Below are positions 1 through 5,417 of a DNA stretch of 7,057 bases, piece after piece (position 1 is the first letter of the stretch; the number at the start of each line of letters is the position of its first letter). Both the position numbers and the translations under genes were made by a program. The stretch covers positions 1-7,057 of the forward strand of contig QILU01000022.1 in assembly GCA_003233475.1 (NCBI GenBank). The letters are read 5' to 3'. Below the pieces are notes generated by a model. The model was not told the DNA's origin and ran no database searches. It worked only from the letters and a program-made list of their open reading frames with translations. Origin of the DNA: Ahrensia sp. Its GTDB lineage: Bacteria > Pseudomonadota > Alphaproteobacteria > Rhizobiales > Rhizobiaceae.

Positions 1-60
1 CGCTTCAACTTCATCCAGGAAAACGCCCGGTTTGCTGATGGAGATACACTCGACGTTTAG
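1..60 (+). CDS. C-terminal end of an unidentified protein (partial)
   Basis: The first base begins an open frame that reads 19 codons and stops at TAG (58-60). The visible tail is RFNFIQENARFADGDTLDV. It is the only stop-terminated frame here that flows into the gene-free stretch that follows, so it is probably the real end of an upstream plus-strand gene. The fragment is too short to assign a family, and I see no motif. It is separated from the next gene by about 180 bases, so it is probably not co-translated with the helicase. Confidence 0.5.
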   Translation, partial: RFNFIQENARFADGDTLDV

Positions 61-101
61 CCTCGTCCTATAATCATTGACTTCTAACAAATTTTTCCCT
101 A

Positions 102-147
102 CTTCACCCCTAGGGCACACACCTTTTAGGTGAAGCGGAGTGTTTTT
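102..147 (+). terminator. Weak hairpin and T-run, possible terminator of the upstream gene
   Basis: A perfect 7-base inverted repeat, CTTCACC (102-108) and GGTGAAG (129-135), encloses a 20-base loop. A TA/TA pair can extend it across a two-base bulge. A run of five T follows at 143-147, but 7 bases separate the stem from the T-run, which is poor for an intrinsic terminator. It lies 41 bases after the stop of the upstream gene. It could equally be a structured part of the helicase 5' leader. The rest of the 61-243 gap shows no convincing gene, and I found no good -35/-10 pair in it. Confidence 0.3.
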
Positions 148-243
148 GAATTCTCAGAAACCCGCCTTTCAAAACAATAACGGCGATTTGCCGAATCCGC
201 GCGAGAGCCTTCGTGCATACCAGTCGAAAAGACCAAACAATAC

Positions 244-1650
244 ATGAAATTTACTGACCTCGGACTTAGTCCAAAAGTGCTCGCCGCAGTGGAAGCTGCC
301 GGTTATTCAGAGCCGACCCCTATTCAAGAACAAGCCATTCCTCATATTTTGCAACGGCGCGATGTTATGGGCATAGCCCAAACGGGAACCGGCAAAACAG
401 CCGCCTTCGTGTTGCCCATGCTGTCCCTCACCGAAAAAGGCCGCGCCCGTGCCCGCATGCCGCGCACATTAATTTTAGAACCTACCCGCGAATTGGCGGC
501 ACAGGTGGAAGAAAATTTTAATAAATATGGCACCAACCATAAGTTAAACGTGGCGTTGCTGATCGGTGGTGTCTCCTTTGATGAGCAAATGAAAAAGCTC
601 GACCGCGGTGCCGATGTGCTGATTGCCACGCCGGGTCGTTTGCTCGATTTATTTGAGCGGGGTCGCATTTTGATGAACGGGGTGGAAATTCTCGTTATTG
701 ATGAAGCCGACCGCATGCTGGACATGGGTTTTATTCCCGATATTGAACGCATCGTGAAAATGGTTCCCTTCACCCGCCAAACCCTGTTTTTCTCGGCCAC
801 CATGCCCCCGGCAATTGAAAAGCTAGCTGAACAGTTTTTGCAAAACCCGGTGCCTGTTGCCGTCGCCACCGCCGCCACAACGTCTGAAACAATCGAACAA
901 AAGCTGGTATCGGCACCGAAAAAAGATATTGAAAAACGCGCCGTGCTTCGAGACCTGATCGACAACGCTGTGAACCTCAACAACGCGATAATCTTTTGCA
1001 ATCGAAAAACCAGCGTGGCTGCGGTCTACAAATCCCTTTATAAGCGGAAATATTCGGTTGGCTCCCTGCACGGGGATATGGACCAAAAAGCGCGTACCGA
1101 AACCCTTGCGGGTTTTCGCAAAGGGGACATAAAAATTCTGGTAGCCAGCGATGTTGCTGCCCGCGGTCTTGATATCCCGGACGTATCCCACATTTTCAAC
1201 TATGATGTGCCAATTCATCCGGAAGACTATGTGCACCGCATTGGCAGATGTGGCAGGGCCGGCCGGGATGGCTGGGCATTCACCCTGATCACCCCGGCAG
1301 ATGGCAAATACATAAAAGCCATTACCGATTTAACCGGCGATAAAATTGATTACGTGGGTGCCGAGGGAAACAACCAAGTCGAGCGTAAAACGCCTGATAC
1401 AAAGAAGACTGGTAAACCCGAAAAACCCCACTCTAAAAGCCCCGTTAAAAAAGCCTCTGGTAAAAAAAACCACGAAGAAAAACCAAAAGAATTGAAAAAA
1501 CCAGAAGTTTCTGAAAACCGGGAAAAACCGCAAAGACCTGCTGGCCGCAAAACCGATCAAGACCGGGACAAGAATAACGGACGAACACCACAGGGCTTAG
1601 GCGACCACGTCCCGGCATTCATGCTGCAATCTACAAAATCCGGCGGCTAA
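244..1650 (+). CDS. DEAD-box ATP-dependent RNA helicase, RhlE-like
   Basis: This 468-residue cytoplasmic helicase uses ATP to unwind short RNA duplexes, a role usually linked to ribosome assembly, RNA decay or cold adaptation. Two RecA-like domains are complete: Q motif with Gln28, Walker A AQTGTGKT (45-52), PTRELA (80-85), GG (108-109), TPGR (129-132), DEAD (153-156), SAT (184-186), motif V near VASDVAARGLD (300-310) and motif VI HRIGRCGRAG (331-340). Motif VI carries Cys336 where the family usually has Thr. Residues 380-460 form a low-complexity Lys/Glu/Pro-rich tail, probably a disordered RNA-binding arm, ending in GDHVPAFML. ATG at 244 is chosen because the domain begins at once with the family-typical MKFTDLGLS, and the same frame upstream has no start before a stop at 178. 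The ribosome binding site is weak (GAAAAGA, 226-232). Subfamily naming (RhlE rather than another DEAD-box paralog) rests on general resemblance. Confidence 0.96.
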   Translation: MKFTDLGLSPKVLAAVEAAGYSEPTPIQEQAIPHILQRRDVMGIAQTGTGKTAAFVLPMLSLTEKGRARARMPRTLILEPTRELAAQVEENFNKYGTNHKLNVALLIGGVSFDEQMKKLDRGADVLIATPGRLLDLFERGRILMNGVEILVIDEADRMLDMGFIPDIERIVKMVPFTRQTLFFSATMPPAIEKLAEQFLQNPVPVAVATAATTSETIEQKLVSAPKKDIEKRAVLRDLIDNAVNLNNAIIFCNRKTSVAAVYKSLYKRKYSVGSLHGDMDQKARTETLAGFRKGDIKILVASDVAARGLDIPDVSHIFNYDVPIHPEDYVHRIGRCGRAGRDGWAFTLITPADGKYIKAITDLTGDKIDYVGAEGNNQVERKTPDTKKTGKPEKPHSKSPVKKASGKKNHEEKPKELKKPEVSENREKPQRPAGRKTDQDRDKNNGRTPQGLGDHVPAFMLQSTKSGG

Positions 1651-2000
1651 ATTTCCGTTAACTTACGTTGTTTGGGCAGTTTCGCCTGATCGGCGCGAAC
1701 GGCGGCTTGGAAGGCCCGTTCTGCCCATATTGTGAATTCGTCCGGATCGTCTAAAAGCCGCTCTGGCACCGTCCAATAACTCATGGCAACAAGCTTACCT
1801 TTTCGTTCATATTCCCATTGCCTCATGCCTTCGGCTTCAAAGTCGGCTCTGTTTCTATCATCCACCTTGAAGCGGAATTCATCCTGTATCACGCTGGCAA
1901 AAATAATGCCGCGATGGAAAACACCAAGCCCACCAAAGAATCTTTTAACGGTAACATCGCCAAAAGGTGCAAACAGTTCTTCGAGAAAAGGAATATCCAC
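1647..2000 (-). CDS. TfoX N-terminal domain protein (TfoX/Sxy family)
   Basis: This small 117-residue protein consists of a single TfoX N-terminal domain. The diagnostic stretch is visible: KRFFGGLGVFHRG (19-31), an F-x-x-V-x-x-D segment, KVDDRNRADFEAEGM (45-59), then MSYWTVPERLLDDPDE (73-88) and a C-terminal helix WAERAFQAA. Gammaproteobacterial Sxy/TfoX, a competence regulator, has this domain plus a C-terminal one. Here the second domain is absent, so a role in competence should not be assumed and the function is unknown. The start is GTG at 2000, because the frame has a stop at 2019-2021 with no ATG between, and a GGAAG site lies 6 bases upstream. The TAG stop overlaps the TAA of the convergent helicase gene by four bases. 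The gene faces away from the metalloprotease gene. Confidence 0.88.
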   Translation of the reverse strand: MDIPFLEELFAPFGDVTVKRFFGGLGVFHRGIIFASVIQDEFRFKVDDRNRADFEAEGMRQWEYERKGKLVAMSYWTVPERLLDDPDEFTIWAERAFQAAVRADQAKLPKQRKLTEI

Positions 2001-2006
2001 GGCATT

Positions 2007-2011
2007 CTTCC
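2007..2011 (-). promoter_or_regulatory. Ribosome binding site that fixes the GTG start of the TfoX-domain gene
   Basis: On the minus strand the sequence reads GGAAG, six bases, then GTG. This supports GTG at 2000 as the start. The ATG at 2003-2005 is out of frame, and the reading frame is closed by a stop just upstream at 2019-2021. Confidence 0.6.
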
Positions 2012-2119
2012 AATAAGTTTACAAAAATCAGCATGAAACGGCCCAACGTCACCGCGAGCTGATATTCGCATCGACTTGCATGTTCGCCAAAATTTGATCA
2101 CGTTTTTAGGTTTCAATCA

Positions 2120-2128
2120 TGCTAAGAT
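2120..2128 (+). promoter_or_regulatory. Candidate extended -10 element for the metalloprotease gene
   Basis: TGC-TAAGAT matches the extended -10 pattern TGn-TATAAT with four of six hexamer positions. It lies about 60 bases before the GTG start in the divergent intergenic region. No good -35 sits at normal spacing; a TTGATC at 2094-2099 is too far away (23 bases). This is a pattern match only. I found no stronger candidate for the plus strand here and no convincing one for the minus-strand gene. Confidence 0.25.
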
Positions 2129-2187
2129 CTACTTAAAAGATTGCTAACTGACATGCCAGCCAATTTTGTTTGAAAGTATTTGAAACC

Positions 2188-3558
2188 GTGAAACTACACC
2201 CCCTCCCCAGACAAATTTTCCTGCCGGCTTTTTTGTCTCTTTTATTGATCTTCACAGCCACTTTCGAGGCCAGCGCTCAAAGGCGCGGAATATCGCTTGT
2301 TCGCGATGCAGAAATTGAAGCGCTGGTAAATTCATATGCGCGACCATTGATGAAAGCTGCCGGGTTACGCCCGGGGTCAATAAGCTTCAACATTGTCAAC
2401 GACAACAGTTTTAATGCCTTCGTTAGCGGGCGGGGCGTATTCTTGAACACTGGTCTTTTGTTACGCGCGGAAACCCCCGGTGAAGTTATCGGCGTGATTG
2501 CCCATGAACTGGGCCACATTGTTGGCGGCCACCAAATCCGGTTGCGCCAAAGGTTGGAAACCGCGACCAGAGTTGCGCGCCTTACAACCCTGCTCGGGTT
2601 GGGTGTCGGCATTGCCGGGGCTGCTTCTAAAAACGGCCAAATTGGCTCAGCCGGCCTGGCGGTAGCCGCCGGTGGAAGCAGTTTCGCTTTGCGCGGCTTG
2701 CTGAAATACCGGCGATCAGAAGAAACATCGGCAGACAGAACAGCCGTCTCCCTGCTTCGGAAAACCAAACAATCCGCCAAGGGCATTTTGACCACATTCA
2801 GTCAATTGAACAGCGATGCCGCGCTGGTTGGACGACAAATCGACCCATACACTCTCAGCCATCCGCTTCCGGCGCAACGGCTGGCACTGCTAAAAACGGT
2901 TATCCAAAAAAGCCCCTACTACAACAAGCGCGCATCGGCCAGTTTACGCGAGCGCCACGACATGATCCGGGCAAAAATTGCGGCCTACACCGCTGGTGAC
3001 CGCTATGCCCGTGCGTTGCTGGGAAACAAAAAACTGTCGGCCAATGCCCGTCTTTATGGGCGAGCAATTATTACCCATTTGTACGGGTCCCCTAAACGAG
3101 CCATTCCCCAGATAAACGCGGTTTTGAAGCGCCAACCAAAAAATGCTTACGTCCACGAAATGAAAGGGGAAATATTGCTTCGCTCCGGCAAACCAAAATT
3201 GGCGGCTAAATCTTTCCGCAGGGCCGTGAAACTTGATCGAACCCGCGCAGGGTTCATCCGAATTGAACTTGGCCACGCGCTTTTACAGAGCGGTAACAAA
3301 AAGGATATAAAAGAAGCTATCGTTCAACTGCGTAAAGGAGTATCACGAGACCCAAGCGCTGTTGCGGGTTATCAGTATCTCGCTCAGGCTTACGGAGAAT
3401 TAGGAAATATCCCGCGCGCTCTATTAGCTTCCGCCAATTATGCCATACGAACAGGTAGAAAAAAAGACGCAAAAAACTTCGCAAAACGCGCACAAAAAAG
3501 TTTTAAGCGTGGCAGCCCCAGATGGCTTCGCGCTCAGGATATACTTGAGATTAAATAG
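2188..3558 (+). CDS. Secreted M48 family zinc metalloprotease with TPR repeats (BepA-like)
   Basis: This periplasmic zinc metalloprotease is about 456 residues long and resembles E. coli BepA (487 residues), which degrades or assists misassembled outer-membrane proteins. Counting from GTG 2188, residues 1-31 form a signal peptide with hydrophobic core IFLPAFLSLLLIFTATF and an ASA cleavage site before Gln. The zinc motif HELGH is at 106-110, with the third ligand Glu179 in E-T-S-A-D. A Gly/Ala-rich hydrophobic stretch (about 134-170) lies between them. A His in SHPLPAQRL (His225) matches the loop histidine that blocks zinc in BepA. Residues from about 285 to the end form four or five TPR-like helical pairs for partner binding. 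No ATG lies near the start. GTG 2188 gives the cleaner signal peptide, but TTG 2170 would add MKVFET in the same frame, and neither has a strong ribosome binding site. The next gene follows 30 bases later and is probably co-transcribed. Confidence 0.93.
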   Translation: MKLHPLPRQIFLPAFLSLLLIFTATFEASAQRRGISLVRDAEIEALVNSYARPLMKAAGLRPGSISFNIVNDNSFNAFVSGRGVFLNTGLLLRAETPGEVIGVIAHELGHIVGGHQIRLRQRLETATRVARLTTLLGLGVGIAGAASKNGQIGSAGLAVAAGGSSFALRGLLKYRRSEETSADRTAVSLLRKTKQSAKGILTTFSQLNSDAALVGRQIDPYTLSHPLPAQRLALLKTVIQKSPYYNKRASASLRERHDMIRAKIAAYTAGDRYARALLGNKKLSANARLYGRAIITHLYGSPKRAIPQINAVLKRQPKNAYVHEMKGEILLRSGKPKLAAKSFRRAVKLDRTRAGFIRIELGHALLQSGNKKDIKEAIVQLRKGVSRDPSAVAGYQYLAQAYGELGNIPRALLASANYAIRTGRKKDAKNFAKRAQKSFKRGSPRWLRAQDILEIK

Positions 3559-3588
3559 AATCAAAGCCTCACTCAGAAAGAAGACGGC

Positions 3589-4359
3589 ATGTTAAAATCA
3601 ACAATTCGCAAATTCGCCACACCATTGCTGGCATTGGCCATACTTGCAGCATCCCTTGTGCCGGTTCAGGCGTTCAGCCCCGAAGAAAAGGCTAACATTG
3701 AAAAAATTGTACGTGAGTATCTCATCGCAAATCCGGAAATAATTTTGGAAGTCCAACAGGCCCTGGAAATAAAGCGCGAAAAAGAGGCCAAGGAACGAAT
3801 CGCTAAAGCTTTAGCGGAAAATTCCGATTTAATTTTCAGATCCCCAAATCAGGCCTCCATAGGCAACAAAAATGCAGACGTCACAGTGGTTGAATTCTTC
3901 GACTACAATTGCATTTTCTGCAAGCGAGCCATGAAAGACATGGATTCGCTTTTGAGCAACGACGCTAATTTGCAATTTGTCATGAAAGAACTGCCCATAT
4001 TGGGCGAAGGTTCGGTGGAAGCCCACCGAATATCGACCGCTGTTTATAGACTGTTTCCCGATCGATATGAAGAATTCCACGTCCTTTTATTGGGCGGCAA
4101 TGGCCAAAAGGACGGAAACCGCGCCCTGCGGGTAGCCCAGGATATGAATTTGGACATTGATTCCATCAATGAAGAATCGAAAAAGAGCAATGTTCTGGGT
4201 GCCTTTCGCGAGGTAAACGATTTGGCCACCCAACTGGGAATCAATGGAACGCCTTCCTATGTCATTGGTGACGAAGTCATATTTGGCGCTCTTGGTGAGC
4301 AGGTTTTGTTCGAAAAGATCCAGAATGTCCGCAAATGCGGAAAAACCGTCTGCACTTAA
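3589..4359 (+). CDS. DsbA family periplasmic thiol:disulfide oxidoreductase (Com1/ScsC-like)
   Basis: This 256-residue exported thioredoxin-fold protein probably forms or rearranges disulfides in periplasmic proteins. Residues 1-28 are a signal peptide (basic n-region, hydrophobic TPLLALAILAASLV, VQA cleavage site). Residues 29-72 are a charged helical segment (SPEEKANIEKIVREYL...) like the ScsC N-terminal domain, which makes some homologues oligomeric isomerases. The catalytic fold starts near VTVVEFFDYNC, with redox motif Cys108-Ile-Phe-Cys111, a helical insert, and the cis-proline loop GTPSYVIGD (Pro222). CIFC is unusual, since relatives more often have CPYC or CGYC. A second cysteine pair, Cys250 and Cys255, ends the protein. 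ATG 3589 has a purine-rich AGAAAGAAG site upstream and yields the signal peptide. Oxidase and isomerase roles cannot be separated from sequence. The gene sits 30 bases after the metalloprotease. Confidence 0.93.
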   Translation: MLKSTIRKFATPLLALAILAASLVPVQAFSPEEKANIEKIVREYLIANPEIILEVQQALEIKREKEAKERIAKALAENSDLIFRSPNQASIGNKNADVTVVEFFDYNCIFCKRAMKDMDSLLSNDANLQFVMKELPILGEGSVEAHRISTAVYRLFPDRYEEFHVLLLGGNGQKDGNRALRVAQDMNLDIDSINEESKKSNVLGAFREVNDLATQLGINGTPSYVIGDEVIFGALGEQVLFEKIQNVRKCGKTVCT

Positions 4360-4374
4360 ACCTTTCCGGTCGAC

Positions 4375-4402
4375 CTGAGCGAACCCTTATGCCATTTATT
4401 AT
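4375..4402 (+). promoter_or_regulatory. Candidate sigma-70 type promoter for the aroQ-accB-accC-aat operon
   Basis: CTGAGC (4375-4380, three of six to TTGACA) and TATTAT (4397-4402, five of six to TATAAT) are 16 bases apart in the 78-base gap after the oxidoreductase gene. A start about 7 bases downstream would give a leader of about 30 bases with GAGG just before aroQ. The gap holds no terminator-like hairpin, so read-through from the upstream pair is also likely. This is a pattern match only. Confidence 0.35.
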
Positions 4403-4437
4403 CGCAGACAAGGCACCTATTCCTATCTGAGGCAAAA

Positions 4438-4911
4438 ATGGCAGAATCACTTTCAAAACCGATATTTGTGCTGAACGGGCCTAACCTTAATCTGTTGGGC
4501 CAACGCGAACAGGAAGTCTATGGCGCAAAAATGCTGGATGATGTGAAAGCAGAGTGCCTATCCTTTGGCGCAGAAAACGGCTGCGCGATAGATTTTCGGC
4601 AAAGCAATTCAGAGAGCGAACTGGTCGGCTGGATACACCAGGCCAATAGCGCGGCAATAGGCGTTGTCATTAATGCAGGTGCCTACACCCATACGTCGAT
4701 TGCTTTGCACGACGCCATAAAAGGCATTGATGTTCCGGTGCTTGAATTGCACATTTCAAACATTCATGCCCGCGAAGAATTCCGCCACCATTCAATGATG
4801 GCAAGTGCCTGCATCGGACAAATTTGCGGATTGGGCACCGCAGGTTATACACTGGCATTACAAGCCATGCTCACCCATTTAGGCCAACAGGCTCAAAACA
4901 AAACTTCATAA
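4438..4911 (+). CDS. aroQ: Type II 3-dehydroquinate dehydratase
   Basis: This enzyme removes water from 3-dehydroquinate to give 3-dehydroshikimate, the third step of the shikimate pathway to aromatic amino acids, in the cytoplasm. The 157-residue length is normal for the small type II enzyme, which works as a dodecamer. Visible motifs are NGPNLNLLG (13-21), Arg23 and catalytic Tyr28 in the lid region, QSN (55-57), NAGAYTHTS (79-87), LELHISN with Glu103 and catalytic His105, then AREEFRHHS with Arg112. Two usually conserved spots differ: GQREQEVYG rather than G-x-REP, and SES rather than an HEG-like triplet at 58-60. The key catalytic residues are intact. GAGG at 4429-4432 lies 5 bases before the ATG. 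accB begins 33 bases after the stop, the usual alphaproteobacterial arrangement. Confidence 0.97.
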   Translation: MAESLSKPIFVLNGPNLNLLGQREQEVYGAKMLDDVKAECLSFGAENGCAIDFRQSNSESELVGWIHQANSAAIGVVINAGAYTHTSIALHDAIKGIDVPVLELHISNIHAREEFRHHSMMASACIGQICGLGTAGYTLALQAMLTHLGQQAQNKTS

Positions 4912-4944
4912 CGCGGACAACAAAAAAAAGAGGCAATACACATT

Positions 4945-5406
4945 ATGCCAGCAAAAAAATCAGCCATCGACACAAAATTGATTCGTGAACTGGCAACACT
5001 GCTCAATGAGGCCGATCTCAACGAGCTTGAAGTTGATCAAGGAGATTTTCATATTCGCCTTTCTCGCGGCGGGGTTTTAATGCCAACCCCTGTTGCCGCT
5101 CCAGTTGCGCCGCCCGCCCCCGGCCCGCAACCAACTGTTGCCGAAAGCGCTGAAAACCCGGCCCCCGGCTCCGGCAAATCCGAAACCTCTCCCATGGTGG
5201 GAACAGCCTTTCTTTCCCCTGCTCCCGGCGCCGACCCGTTTATCTCGGTTGGTGATAAGGTCAAAAAAGGCCAAACGATCATGATCGTTGAAGCCATGAA
5301 GACCATGAACCAAATTCCTTCAACCCAGGATGGCATTGTCGCATCCATTGATGTTGAAGACGGGCAGCCAGTTGAGTTTGGCCAAACGCTGATCACTCTG
5401 AAATAG
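4945..5406 (+). CDS. accB: Biotin carboxyl carrier protein of acetyl-CoA carboxylase
   Basis: This 153-residue cytoplasmic protein carries biotin between the biotin carboxylase (AccC) and the carboxyltransferase (AccA/AccD) in the first step of fatty acid synthesis. It has three parts. Residues 1-43 form an N-terminal helical segment ending in GDFHIRLSRGG. Residues 44-80 are a flexible Pro/Ala linker. The biotinyl domain starts at SPMVGTAFLSPAPGADPF (the protruding thumb) and contains the biotin-accepting Lys119 in EAMKTMN, followed by the typical DGQPVEFGQ turn. Length and domains are complete. AAGAGG (4928-4933) lies 11 bases before the ATG and follows a run of eight A. accC starts 11 bases after the stop, consistent with coupled production of two subunits of one enzyme. 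Confidence 0.98.
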   Translation: MPAKKSAIDTKLIRELATLLNEADLNELEVDQGDFHIRLSRGGVLMPTPVAAPVAPPAPGPQPTVAESAENPAPGSGKSETSPMVGTAFLSPAPGADPFISVGDKVKKGQTIMIVEAMKTMNQIPSTQDGIVASIDVEDGQPVEFGQTLITLK

Positions 5407-5417
5407 GCGAACCTGTT

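Noticed and set aside
77..105. TTGACT (77-82) as a -35 box for the helicase gene
   Set aside because: At 17 bases the hexamer TACTTC matches the -10 consensus poorly, so I do not call a promoter.
342..1001. 219-codon open frame on the minus strand inside the helicase gene
   Set aside because: The plus strand encodes every helicase motif here. The antisense product is Ser/Arg-rich without a recognisable domain and is a shadow of codon bias.
1783..2036. Two plus-strand open frames of 72-77 codons opposite the TfoX-domain gene
   Set aside because: The minus strand carries the recognisable TfoX domain; these products show none.
2153..2173. Six-codon minigene ATG...TGA just before the metalloprotease start, a possible leader peptide
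   Set aside because: It has no Shine-Dalgarno sequence, no run of regulatory codons and no paired hairpins suggesting attenuation.
2277..2795. 172-codon minus-strand open frame inside the metalloprotease gene
   Set aside because: It lies wholly opposite the zinc-site coding region, has no domain and no ribosome binding context of its own.
4328..4341. Hairpin TCCGC-AAAT-GCGGA near the end of the oxidoreductase gene as a terminator
   Set aside because: It is inside the coding sequence and is followed by A residues, not T, on the plus strand.
4368..4375. Palindrome GGTCGACC in the gap before aroQ as an operator
   Set aside because: A single 8-base palindrome is expected by chance and nothing else supports regulator binding.
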